Assembly: GCA_051453625.1 (NCBI GenBank)
Contig: JBOZIK010000001.1
Location: forward strand, 93,710,180 to 93,751,186
Length of the DNA: 41,007 nt
Source of the DNA: Welwitschia mirabilis
Taxonomy: Eukaryota > Gnetophyta > Gnetopsida > Welwitschiales
Direction of reading: 5' to 3'
Shown: one piece after another, positions 1-10,696 of the stretch
Layout of the letters: each line of letters opens with the position of its first letter
Position numbering within the stretch: the stretch's first letter is position 1
Program-made: the position numbers and the translations under genes
Notes under the pieces: model-generated
The model's database searches: none
Told to the model about the DNA's origin: nothing
Seen by the model: the letters and a program-made list of their open reading frames with translations, nothing else

Positions 1-811
1 GTTTTATATCCACAACAGGTTAAAAAATTCTACAATCTAATACAAGTCCATAATGTGACCATAGCATCTTATGAGTGAAAATTTATAGAATTATTAAGAT
101 ATGTATTACATATTCATCTAGATGAATAAGCTAAAGCAAATCTCTTTATTGATGATCTTCTTTCTTTTTTTGCTGGCACAGTATCCATATTTCAACCTAA
201 GAATATACTAGAGGCTATAGAAAATAAAAAGATAGTAGAATAAAACTAATAAAGACAATAAGAAATTAAGAAAAGAATTCCCCCATAGAGGCATATCCCT
301 AAGGAAATTAACCATAAATGTCTTGTTAAGATAAGAATTAGCACTTTAGTAAAATAATGTTAGTAGTAGTAATAGCAGAAATAGAAATTTTAATTAACCA
401 AAGCATACCACATTAAAAACAAATAAAATAAATATTCCTAGTCAACTCTAGGTAAGTAATTAATCTTAGAGATCGAATTTCTAACAAATTTCTAATCAGT
501 ATTAGTATAAGAACTAGTATAATAATGGATATTAATGCTATAATTGTAAAGGAAATCATAGTATGAACGGATGTTCCTTATGTTAAAAGATGCTAAAGAA
601 TGAAAAAGCATTCCTTAATTAATAGGACAACTTTGAGCAACAACAGATAACTTAGGATGTAAATTCAGAGCTCTATCATAGAAGGTAAGGCTTTACTTAA
701 TAATAAAAAATTAATTATTTTATTTGATTCTAGAGCAATTCATTACTTCATATCTCCTAGAACTATTATAAAAGAAAAATTATATTGAGCTCCAATTAAA
801 GGATTCGTAGA
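1..811 (+). pseudogene. Chromovirus gag and start of aspartic protease, decayed
   Basis: Gag forms the retrotransposon capsid; the protease matures it. At 79-243 one frame reads with a single internal stop and resembles the C-terminal capsid region of plant chromoviruses (FIELLRYVLHIHLDE, then FQPKNILEAIENKKIVE). At 536-574 a zinc knuckle reads CYNCKGNHSMNGC, one residue short of the usual CX2CX4HX4C. At 711-755 the retropepsin active site reads LIILFDSRAIHYFIS; the family normally has LFDSGATHSFIS, so the glycine after Asp-Ser is now Arg. The protease frame stops at element A, whose target duplication starts at 812; the rest of the domain resumes at 10697. Stops such as TAA at the expected Gln codon fit C-to-T decay. 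Confidence 0.82.
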
Positions 812-816
812 GCTAG
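812..816 (+). repeat. Target site duplication GCTAG, left copy (element A)
   Basis: GCTAG lies directly before the TG that starts LTR A1 at 817. The same five bases follow the end of LTR A3 at 10692-10696. A 5-bp duplication is normal for Ty3/Gypsy integration. Confidence 0.85.
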
Positions 817-1047
817 TGATGTGCTACCAAATTTTATGTATTTAATGGGGTGTTATAAAATGCAAGACATTTATACAAGTTTAGATGAAATTCTAAGGAT
901 TATGAAGGATTAATGGAAGATCTCACAAATGTGCAATTCTTGGCATGATTAGAAGTATTGAAGGCATATTATAATATACATGACCTTAGAGAAAGATCAC
1001 TAATGTAAAAGGAAGACTTCTCTTAAGATAAAAAGACAAAGAAGATT

Positions 1048-1243
1048 GTCATCCCCTTTGTTGTCCCAACAATAGGTAGGATGATAACACTATAGATGCC
1101 ACATGGGAATGATGATGTGGACTAGAGCTAGTATTGCTGAGTTATTTTTTTTATAAAGGGTGTCATCCCCATAACATGAAGGATGACAAATGTAATATTT
1201 AAGCCATCATCCCCTTAGTCATCTTCATGACAGATAGGATGAC
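1048..1243. repeat. Palindromic modules in LTR A1
   Basis: Three imperfect inverted repeats stand in a row: 1048-1085, 1162-1187 and 1205-1243. Each begins with GTCATCC or ATCATCC and ends with GGATGAT or GGATGAC, and two have an inner GTC/GAC-type core. Counterparts sit at 7554-7579 and 7709-7746 in LTR A2, and at 9921-9956 and 9976-10014 in LTR A3. Confidence 0.7.
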
Positions 1244-1345
1244 ACTTATAACCGCCAGCTGACCTTTGTTCGTTTCATCTGTTTCTTTCTTATAATTGAA
1301 CACGTCTTGTAGTGCATTTCGTGCATTGGTTTTGCTTCTTAACCA

Positions 1346-1353
1346 TATAAATA
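1346..1353 (+). promoter_or_regulatory. TATA-like box of LTR A1
   Basis: TATAAATA in the middle of the LTR, after the palindromes, where the U3/R boundary is expected. The matching positions in A2 and A3 are degenerate, so promoter activity today is doubtful. Confidence 0.45.
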
Positions 1354-1890
1354 ATACTCTCCTTCGATTCTTGTCTTCATTTTCAATGTACTAAATAATC
1401 TCATAACAGGAAATTGAAGGGCGGGACATCTATCTCACAAGTTGCAGAAAGACGTTCTCTTGGTAAAGGGTTGTACATCCTCCATTGAGGCTCAACTATT
1501 TGGTAACCTAGATGCTAGTTCTATTTTAATAAAAAATTCTCTTTTAATGACACATTTATTTCTAGTATATTTTCCTTATGATTTATGTTGTCCTTGATCC
1601 AGTGATAGTTTCATTAATAATTAGGTCTTAAGGATAGCCTTTGTTAAGGCTAAAGAAAGTAGTCTTAGATTTATTTTGCATTGCATTTAGATTTAGTTGA
1701 ACTCACATTTCATCGGATATTTATTTCTTACATTGTTCTTAAATTTTGGTTACCATATCCTTTTTGGAAATCAATTCTTATTCTTCTCTCATAAGTCTTT
1801 AATGGATTATGACATTTGGGTTACTCTATATTTTAATTAATAGGATTTGGAGTAAGATGTGAAGTTGCAAGAATACATACAACAACATCT

Positions 1891-1908
1891 TGACATCATT
1901 ACCGAGGA
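1891..1908 (+). other. Primer binding site, tRNA-Asp type, decayed
   Basis: Reads TGACATCATTACCGAGGA, three bases after LTR A1. The complement of the plant tRNA-Asp 3' end is TGGCGCCGTTGCCGGGGA. Twelve of 18 positions match, and all six mismatches are C-to-T or G-to-A. Element C has a better-kept copy at the same spacing. Confidence 0.75.
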
Positions 1909-2747
1909 AGGATGCTGATAAGCATGAAGATTATCATCATTTAGTTGATAAAATCAGATTTCATTTAATTATTATTTATAGGGGTGTTGTATTTTTTTCT
2001 AGGAACCATAGGTTTTCTGTTTATAGTTTTTAGTTTTTCGTAGTATGTAATAACAGTTGTCATCCTCTCTATTGTCTCTACGACATTGCAAAAGATGACA
2101 CTAATTTTCTCAGTTTTACTTTCTATCTGTAGGTTTTATTTTAATCTTTGTTTAAATAATTAAATAACTGTTATCTCCTCTATCATCCACATCACAAAGT
2201 AGATGATGACCTGATTTTAGTTTTGGTTTTTTGTTTTTGGATTATGATAATTTTTCTTGCTAAATTTTGGTTTTCTATTTTTAGCTTTCAGTTTTCTGGT
2301 TATAGTAATTTTTCTATTTTCTGTTTCTATTTTTGTTGTTACCCGCGTCATCCCTACAACAAAAGGACTGCTGTTAGTTATTTTTAATTTCATTTTCTAT
2401 TATTTTCTATTCGAAGCATGCTGTGATATGGTCAATTCGGAAAGAAAATATCAAAGAAAAAGGGCTGATAGAAGAAAAACATCAGAGAATAATTAGTCAA
2501 ACTTGAATTGGGATCAGGTACACAATTTTTAGGTGTGTACAATATCTCTTTTGAGTTCATTTTTTTTTCTAAATCTGATTCCCTAAAAGATTTTTTTTTT
2601 AAATAGCCATTACACATCTTTTGAGTGTTAAGAATTCAAATAATATTGATAAAAAGATAAATCATCAAAGAAAGTAGAACTTGATCTTGACTATATTCTT
2701 ATCTTCCTTATCATTTTTGAATTCTCTTTTTCCCATTCTTCTTAATT
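1909..2747 (+). other. Leader of element A with two 41-bp palindromes, no gene
   Basis: AT-rich noncoding stretch between primer site and ORFx. Two imperfect palindromes stand out: 2059-2099 (GTCATC...GATGAC with inner GTC/GAC) and 2170-2210 (GTTATC...GATGAC). The leader of element C (35821-36320) has the same kind of palindromes. The small open frames at 2257-2496 (plus) and 2432-2617 (minus) are T-rich or A-rich and look accidental. Confidence 0.6.
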
Positions 2748-5350
2748 ATGAATAGTGATACAAGGACCCTTGGGAAAATTCTTGCTGAAAGGAGAAGAAA
2801 CTTAGAAAATTCTAAGGATAATAGCAAGAAATCACTTCAAGAGATTTTTTCCAAAAAAAGGAGAAACTTAAAAAATTTTGAGGGTGATAGCAAGAAAACA
2901 CTTTAAGATATTTTTTCTGAAAGAAGGAGAAACTTAAAAAATTCTATGGATAAGAGTAAGAAACCACTCTGAAAAATTTTTGCAAAAAGAATCAGAACAA
3001 TATAAAATGATGTTGAGAGTAAGTATTAAGCCCATTCCTCTTTTCAACCATCTTATTATTTTCCTTCTTCATTTCAAACTTCATATAGAAATGACAATGA
3101 AAATATTTCACATTTTATGGATTCCACCTCATTTATACAAACCTTCCATAATTATTTTTAACAATCCCAACCATCTGCTATTAATTACTATGAAGAAGAA
3201 CCATCTCCCATTAACTACTATGAGAAAAAAATGATCCAATTAAAAAATGGATTGACAAAATAATAAAGAACCAGGAAAATACCAATAAAACCTAGAACAT
3301 TTAGTTGAGATCTTGTAACAAATACTAGTACAAATACTAGGTTATTTTATAATACAACAATGTCAAACCTATTCTTCTACATTCTACCTTGACAAAAATG
3401 AGAAGAATTTATAAACAAATGATAATGATTCTTGCTTTTAAATAGAAGACAAAATTTTAGATCAAAATTCAACGCCCTACTCATTAGGAAATGATAAAAG
3501 GGGAGATAATAATAACTCAACTCAATCTTTCAACAATAGGGATAAGGATGACCATTTATTAGATGATGATATTGAGGTTTTAAATCATATCCCTGAAATA
3601 TATTTACTACTAGAAAATCTAGATGAAGAATCCATTCATGAAAAATTTGAAAATTCTTTAATCTGTGATAGACATAATAATAGCATTTCTCCTTGTAATA
3701 AATCTAATAGTATGCAACAAGATGATGAAAGTGGTGAATAAGAAGATGATGATGACATTGAAATAGTAGATCATATCCATAGTCTTTACTTAATTTATAA
3801 GGATGAAGGAGTTCCACCTATGAAAGAAGTTTAAATTATTATATTAAGAGAGAATTTAAGTACTAAAAAAATTAGTGAAGACAAGTCAAAATCGATAACT
3901 AAAAATGAGGATTATAGTTTAGAATTAATAAAATTATTCAACAGAGAGAAAGAAGAGTTAACTCAAGATATATTAGAAAATCTTTCATTACATAATGAAA
4001 ACAATGATAACTTTCGTTTCTATAATCTTTTTAATGATCCTTTTATGGAATCTGCCAACTTAAAAAATAAAAATAATCCTCAATAAAACAATAAAGAAGA
4101 GTAAGATATAATCAATGATATTAATAATGTAGAAGAGGGAGATATGATCAATGAAAGAGCATTCAACCAAGTAATCATAAAGTCAACAATAAAAAGAAGA
4201 GGAATAAATAAGAATCAATTAAAAATAAAATAAACTTAATGGAGAATAGACTTATACCTTTTAATGAAGAAAACCAACTTAAAGAGTTTTAACATGTTTC
4301 TCTATCTCTTTCACTTGTACTTCCTTGCAAAACCTCAAATGACATTCCTTCTTCTACTTTTACTTCTACATTACCTTGTGATCTTAATAATGATAACATC
4401 TCTTTCTTTATTCCTTTTGAACATTTAAGTAATTCTTCAAATNNNNNNNNNNTCAAATCACATCCCTATCCTTGAAATTAATGAAACACATCACCTTAAG
4501 GACTCTATTCCAAAAATCTCTAAATCATTTTCTTTTAAAACTTCATGTACTATAAAAAGTAAAATCTTTTACTCTTTTTCAAAGTTAACTCTACCTTGTT
4601 CTTTTAATGATTACCGTTTTCAAAAACAAGACTTAGGATATCTTGTAACTCTAAATTAGGGTAAATCATACTTTATTAATCCAAATCCATGCTTAAAATT
4701 AAATGTCAAGGAGTTTTTAGTTATGTTAAACCTATTTTAATTACTCAACCTACAAAGTTTCATGTAAAGCCTTAGATCCCAATTTATACCATTAATGTGT
4801 CCCATATTTAATATCAAGATTTGAATATAATTTATATTTTAAATCCTTTATATCATGACTTTGATACTAGAATGTTTTACTATGAGTTATATGAATTTTT
4901 TATCTCTTATATTACTACTACATCATATGGAGACAAAATGTCTTGTGCTCATGATAATTAGAAAAAGCCTTATTTTCTTACTAAAAATCCATGTCTTGAA
5001 TTAAATGATGGAAATTTTTTTAAAAAGCCTTTAAAATCATCTTGGATACTTTCTTTGAGTACCTCCTTGCATGCATTTTATAATGATTCTCATGATCCAC
5101 AATGTTTTCATAAGAGATTATTTGTCAATGACACTTATCACTTCTTTATCTCTTATTTGAATTTTGAAATTATGCTATCAAAGTTTTATTATTTTACCCT
5201 CTCTTCCTCAAATTGATTTTATTCAAAAATGACTGTATACCTTTTATGTTTCATCAATTTGTAAATATTTGGTTTGGTTCTTAGTTTTCTATAAGATTGC
5301 AATATCCTAAGACCATAGCCTTCGAACAATATTTTTTTCTTTTTAATAAA
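2748..5350 (+). pseudogene. ORFx of element A: unknown repeat-containing acidic protein, decayed
   Basis: I do not recognise this protein. From ATG 2748 one frame holds three and a half repeats of 22 residues (core ERRRNLKNS), then a Ser/Pro/Tyr-rich part with a 10-residue tandem at 3171-3230 (PSAINYYEEE then PSPINYYEKK). A frameshift near 3400 leads into a second frame, about 3445-4230, with long Asp/Glu/Asn-rich runs and only a few TAA stops. Another shift follows. The last part (4560-5350) contains two related blocks with NPCLKLN (4684-4704) and NPCLELN (4986-5006), each followed by a Phe-rich stretch. The tail is similar to the ORFx tail of element C (32365-32033). Stops often sit where a neighbouring repeat has CAA, so they are probably decayed Gln codons. 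No gag, protease or polymerase motif was found. A 10-base gap lies at 4443-4452. Confidence 0.6.
2769..2999 (+). repeat. 66-bp coding tandem repeat, 3.5 units
   Basis: Units are 2769-2834, 2835-2900, 2901-2966 and a partial at 2967-2999, all in phase. Each encodes 22 residues with the pattern L-x-x-I-(L/F)-x-x-(R/K)-R-R-N-L-x-N-x-x-x-x-S-K-K. The second codon of the unit is CAA in unit 2 and TAA in unit 3. Confidence 0.9.
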
Positions 5351-7318
5351 AGTATCGAATAGATTTTAGGATTTGAATAAAACTTGTTTTTATTTATTTT
5401 ATTATTTGCTTTTGATTTTATGATTATTATGCTTTTGTCTTTGGTTTTAAGTAATAAATTAGCCTCTAGATGGTTAGGTCTTTATATTATCTTTGAGAAA
5501 GTACATTCTAATGGCTATGTTGAGATTTTGATTTAACCACCAAATAATTTTAAAAATTTAATGGACAAAGGTTAAAAATATATAAGTAACCTTATGATAC
5601 AAACATGATAAAAGCACTAGCCTTAGAGGTTTTCCTCAATGAGAAGAACTTCTTCCCTACTGTTGTCTGAATTTTCTCTTAGCTTTTTCTTTTGAAGGCC
5701 ATTATGATGTTACTTGATCATCTTTCAAATAGGACTTATGTATTTATTTCCATCACAAGTCTTTGACTTAGGCATTTTATAGTGATAAGATTAGATTCAC
5801 CCAATCTTAAAACATTTAAACATTTATGAACTTCAGTTTAAAGAAAGATACTTTATTTTTAATGTTTTTCTCAATGATGAAAAGGTCTTAGATTATATAA
5901 GGGTGTTCTTTTCTATTTTTTATTTTATTACTTCGCCTTTGTCTATTGGAGTGTTTGGTTATGTGGAATGTTTCTTTACTGTGCAAGGAAAAAAAAGAGA
6001 AAAAAAAGAAAAAAATTAAATAAGACCACGATGTTTTATATTTAAGATATCTTAAAAACATGGTCACCATGATGTCTTATCGCAAGTACACAAGGGTAAA
6101 TTTTCCTGAGAAGGGCCTTTAGCAATGTAATATGGTAGCTGTGGGAATTCTAGTGGGAGGTCATTTGGCCATGCTTTATGGGTCCTTACTTTTTTAACTA
6201 TGGTTGCATTCCCCTCATTATGGGTAGTTAAATAACAAATAATAACAACTTTGAGGCTATGAGATTAGTGATGTTTCTAGTGTTACCAAAGATATTTCTT
6301 ATTTCCTAAACTCTTATTCTTTCTACATGATTATTTTATTTCTAAAGATACAAGTGTTTATTTTAAGATGTAAGTAGATGAGTTTATTTTTGAGAAACTC
6401 TTTGATCTTATCACTTATTGTTTATAGCATTTAATTTTTAGCATTATTATAAACACTACCTTATCTAATGAAATTTTACATATTTATACATTTAGTCATG
6501 CATTTTAAATCAAGTGATGTTATTATTTCTTCTATAAGAGTCTGCTAGGTTAAAATTTAGGGTAGGTAGGTTACCTTCTTTATGTTTTTTATGTTTATTC
6601 TTTTGTTTTCTTTCATTATTTAAATTAGTTATTTCAAGGTCATTTCTGTATTTTTTTTATCATGTTAGAACCTTAACATTTAATGGTTTTCTTAGTTGGT
6701 TTTCAATAAAAAGTTAACTTCTTACTTAGATGAGTTTCCTTACAAATTTTGTGATGATCATTTTTAGTTTTTTTGGAGTTCTAAATACTATTCATACTCA
6801 TTTTTATTAAGGAACATTTGTTGGACACTCATAGATATGCTTCATCCTAGTTATTACATTTTCATTATTTACTTTATCCATATTTATCAGAATATTCTCT
6901 AAATCTTTATTTTTCAAATCTAACATTTTTGCACTAAGCTCTGCAATTAATTCATTAACTATTAAAATTCAAAAGCACCCATCATTCACCTTCTTATTTG
7001 GACATACTAATTTTTGTCTTTGTTTTATTAGCTAATACGGGATGTATTGTTTTTCTTGAGAAAGGGCAGAACTCATTTTTAGGACTTATTTTCATAATTT
7101 TACACCAATTTATAGAGCTTTCATGAGACATAATTTTTTGTAATTTTCACTTCATACACATGATACATTACATGTTATTTTACTATGTGATATGTTGGAG
7201 ATTATTTATAAGCCTGTTTTATAATTTTTAAATTGATTTTTTAAAAATAATTTGGTTCGCAATTGTAGTTATTTATCTAGTTTTTATCAAGAACTAACAA
7301 AGGCTAAGTGAAAGATTA
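5351..7318 (+). other. 3' noncoding region of element A, ending in a polypurine tract
   Basis: No coding region is supportable. Three parts recur elsewhere: 5351-5600 resembles 31770-32030 reversed; 6060-6450 resembles 30920-31300 reversed and in part 8720-9030 reversed; 6880-7318 resembles 9142-9586 directly. The purine run AAGTGAAAGA (7306-7315) just before LTR A2 is the polypurine tract; the sister copy at 9574-9583 reads AAGTGGAGGG. Confidence 0.6.
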
Positions 7319-8541
7319 TGATGCTCTACCAAATTTTATGTATTTTATGGGGTGTTATGAGTTATTTTACAAGACATTTATACAGGTTTAGATGCAATTT
7401 TAGGAATTATGGAGAGTTTATGAATGATCACTAAAATACACAATTCTTGGCATCTTTAGAGGCATTTTAGGCACTTTCTAATGCTCAGTACTTTAGAGGA
7501 AGATCAATGATGCTAGAGATAATTTCTCTAAAGTTAGAAAGATAAGGAGGATTGTCGTCCCTATGACAGGTAGGATGATAACCTTGTACAAGTCAAATTA
7601 GATGCCGATATGGGCTAGAGCTATAACTAATGAATATCACTTTTTTAAAGGTTTTGTCCTCCATGTTATCCCCATAACATAAAGAGAAACAAATTATAAT
7701 GCATGTACCATCATCCACTTGGTCATCTCCATGATAGTCAGGACGATACCTGAAATCATCAGTAGAATTTTACCTATTTCATCTATTTCTTTCTTGGATT
7801 AAAGCATGTTTTTTAGCATACTTTGAGTGATGGTTTTACTTTATTTACTATGTAAATAAATCCTCCCTTCGACTCTTCTATCATCTTTGATGCACTAGAA
7901 ATTCTCGTGACAGGAGATCGAAGGATGGGAGATCCATATTGTAAGCTATATAAAGATGTTTCTTTTAGTATTAGGATGTGCATCCTCCATTGAGTCACAG
8001 CTATTTTGTAACTTAGATGCTTATTTGATAATAAAAACTCTATTTCTCTTTTATGCATTTATACTATTAATATCCCTTATGGTTTATGTTGTTCCTAATT
8101 CAGTAATGTTCTAATTAATAATATAAGTCTTAAGGGCAACCTTCATCAAGGTTGATAATAGTAGTTTAGAATCATTTTGTATTATATTTATTTAACTCAC
8201 TTGATAGACTAAGTTGGTCTCAGTTAGTAATAGTCTTCTTGGCTAATTTACATTATACAGGGGTCAATACTCCTAGCGAGTTGATTTGGTACTTGGATAG
8301 GTGTTCATCTAGAATAAATTATATTTGCATTGAATTGCATATTTATTTTTGTGCATTATTCCTAAGTTTTGATATACTTTCTTTGAAAATCAATTCTCCT
8401 TCTTCTCTCATATACCTTCAACAAGTTTACAACATTTGGATCACTCCCATTTATACTAGAGTATCATATTTTGCAATATATCTATTTTGATTAATAGGAT
8501 TTAGTGATATGTAAAGGATCAAAAAAATATACACCACAACA
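7319..8541 (+). repeat. LTR A2 (central LTR of element A)
   Basis: Starts TGATGCTCTACC after a polypurine tract and ends CCACAACA. It aligns with A1 and A3. No clear primer site follows, only a poor match, so it reads as the 3' LTR of the first unit. It is not flanked by its own target duplication, which fits a recombined element. Confidence 0.8.
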
Positions 8542-9586
8542 CATAGTGATGATGACAATATCTAATATTTATTTTACAAATTATTAAGTCATGCTTGAAT
8601 TATAATTCAATTTATCTTCAATTATGATAACCATGATACTTTGATAAGATACCATCCATTATGATAACCATGATACTTTGATAAGATACCATCCAATAAT
8701 CAATATACTCATATGCTCATGAAATTTATGCCTTAAAGTAATGAAAGTTTTTAAGTTAATGGGGTGTTGAATAACACCATTCATCATGATGAGAGGAGTG
8801 AAATCACTACTAAGAGAATAAGAACCTATAAGATAAAGCTAGATTATGGCCAACTAATTCTCTAGTAGAGTTCCCACAACTACCATATTGTATTGTCAAA
8901 GGCCACTCAGGAAAATTTGCTCTGGTATCCTTGCAGTAGTACATCATGGTATAATTGCATGAAGGTGGTTTTTTTTTTTTTAATTTTTCCTCTTGCTTTT
9001 TATTTTTGTTTTTTTCATTGACTTAGACTTCCCTTTTTAAANNNNNNNNNNNNNNNNNNNNNNNNNNNNNNNNNNNNNNNNNNNNNNNNNNNNNNNNNNN
9101 NNNNNNNNNNNNNNNNNNNNNNNNNNNNNNNNNNNNNNNNNTAGCTACTCTTTCCATGCTTGTAGGAATATTTCGTATGTCTCTATTTTTCAAATTTGAA
9201 ATTTCTACACTTAGCTTTGTACTTAATTCAGAGAGTTGTTCAAATTCAAAAACATCCATAGCCCACTATCTCATTCTCATCTGCTTTCTTTATCTTATTA
9301 ACTAATACAGGATGTATTGGTTTTCTTGAAGAAGGGCAGGACTCATCTTTATGGCTCATTTTCATAATTTTTGAAGTTATTTTAGAGCTTTTATGAGACA
9401 TAATTTTTAAAATTCTCATCCAGACACATGATGAATTACATGTTATTTTGCTATGTAATGTATTTGAGATTATTTATAAGCCTATTTTATAATTTCTAGA
9501 TTGATTTTTTTAAGATAATTTGGCTTGCAATTATAGTTGTTTACCTGGTTTTTATTAGGGACTGACAAAGGCTAAGTGGAGGGCTA
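8542..9586 (+). other. Rearranged internal piece between LTRs A2 and A3
   Basis: Three parts. 8542-8720 contains a perfect 37-bp tandem duplication. 8720-9030 is an inverted copy of the element's 3' noncoding segment: it matches 6000-6260 in reverse, including a poly-T run where the forward copy has A-rich sequence. 9142-9586 is a direct copy of 6880-7318 ending in a polypurine tract. A 100-base N gap (9042-9141) lies near the join of the inverted and direct parts. No gene is seen. Confidence 0.65.
8621..8694. repeat. Perfect 37-bp tandem duplication, two copies
   Basis: 8621-8657 and 8658-8694 are identical, starting ATTATGATAACCATGATACT. The surrounding LTR copies differ at many positions, so this duplication is younger than the element, or is an assembly product. 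Confidence 0.9.
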
Positions 9587-10691
9587 TGATGCACTATCAA
9601 TGGGATGTTATAAGCTATTTTGTAGGAAATTTATACAGGTTTAGATGTAATTCTAAGTAATATGGAGAATTGACAAAAGATCTCAGAAATGTGCAATTCT
9701 TGGCATGGTTAGAGGCATTAAAGGCATATTTTGATATAATGGCCTCAGAAAAAAATCACTGATGCAAAAAGAAGAATTCTCTTAAGACAAAAAGATAAAG
9801 AAGAGTATTGTTCCCTTTGTTGTTCCCACAACAGGTAGGACGATAGCATTGTAAATGCCACATAGGAATGTTAACATGGAGTAGAGCCAGTACTGTTGAG
9901 TCATGTTTTTCTAAAGAGGTGTCATCCCCATGGTCATTCCCATGACATGAATGACGATAAATGTAACATTTAAGCCATCATACCCTTGGTCGTTCCCATG
10001 ACAGGTAGAATAACACTTGTAACTGCCAGTCAACCTTTGTTCGTTTCGTCTATTTCTTTCTTTTAATTAAGCACATTTTGTAGTGCTTTTTGCACATTGA
10101 TTTTGCTTCTTAATCCTATTAATAAGACCCTTCTTTGATTCTTTTCTTCATTGATGATGCATCAGATAATCTTGTAACAGGAGATTAAAGGGTAAGAGAT
10201 TCACCTCACAAGTTGTAGAAAGATATTCCCTTGGTGAATGGCTATGAATCCTCCATTAAGGCTTGATTTTTTTGTAACCTAGATGATAGTTTTATTTTAA
10301 TATAAAACTCTATTTCAATTGCAAATTTATTTTTGCTATATTTCCATTATGGTTTATGTTATCCTTGATCTGGTAACAGTTTCATTGACTATATAGGTCT
10401 TAAGTGAAACCTTTATTAAGGCTGAAGAACATAGTCTTAGATTCATTTTGCATTACATTTAGATTTAGTTGTACTCACATTGCATCAAATCTTTATTTTA
10501 TACATTATTTTTAAATTTTTATTATCATATTATTTTTATAAATCAATCCTAATTCTTTTTCATAAGTCTTTAATGGATTACAACATTTGGGTTACTCCCA
10601 TTCATACTAGAGTGTGTATTTTACAATTTATATATTTTGATTTATAGGATTTAAAGTAAGACATGAAGTTACAAAAATACGCACTGCAATA
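9587..10691 (+). repeat. LTR A3 (3' LTR of element A)
   Basis: Starts TGATGCACTATC after the purine tract at 9574-9583 and ends GCAATA, a mutated form of the CAACA end of A1. It is followed by target duplication GCTAG and then by the interrupted chromovirus protease. Confidence 0.85.
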
Positions 10692-10696
10692 GCTAG
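10692..10696 (+). repeat. Target site duplication GCTAG, right copy (element A)
   Basis: Same five bases as 812-816. Protease coding sequence of the chromovirus resumes after it. Confidence 0.85.

Larger units (their letters stand above)
817..1887 (+). repeat. LTR A1 (5' LTR of element A)
   Basis: Starts TGATGTGCTACC and ends CAACAACA. It aligns by eye along its length with 7319-8541 and 9587-10691, and in reverse with 28124-29323 and 36342-37579. Landmarks in the same order are a purine-rich start, palindromes of the GTCATCC/GGATGAC type, a TATA-like box, and a late stretch with GTCTTAAGG. A primer site follows three bases after its end, so it is a 5' LTR. Confidence 0.85.
817..10691 (+). 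mobile_element. Element A: composite non-autonomous LTR retrotransposon with three LTRs
   Basis: About 9.9 kb between GCTAG repeats, inserted in the protease of the chromovirus. Order: LTR A1 (817-1887), tRNA-Asp primer site (1891-1908), leader with palindromes (1909-2747), ORFx (2748-5350), 3' noncoding region (5351-7305), polypurine tract, LTR A2 (7319-8541), a rearranged 1.05-kb piece (8542-9586) and LTR A3 (9587-10691). I found no gag, RT, RNase H or integrase motif between the LTRs, so movement would have depended on proteins of another element. The extra central LTR suggests recombination between two related copies. Element C at 28124-37579 is a relative in the opposite orientation. Confidence 0.8.

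Noticed and set aside
1162-1187. Hairpin as a bacterial-type terminator
   Set aside because: The setting is a plant LTR, and the palindrome is one of a family spread over LTRs and leaders.
2980-3234. Plus-strand frame of 84 codons
   Set aside because: It is out of phase with ORFx, whose own frame here shows the repeated PSxINYYE pattern; this frame is its shadow.
8239-8490. Plus-strand frame of 83 codons
   Set aside because: It lies inside LTR A2, and the aligned parts of LTRs A1 and A3 do not keep it open.
8621-8694. CRISPR-like or satellite array
   Set aside because: Only two adjacent units without spacers.
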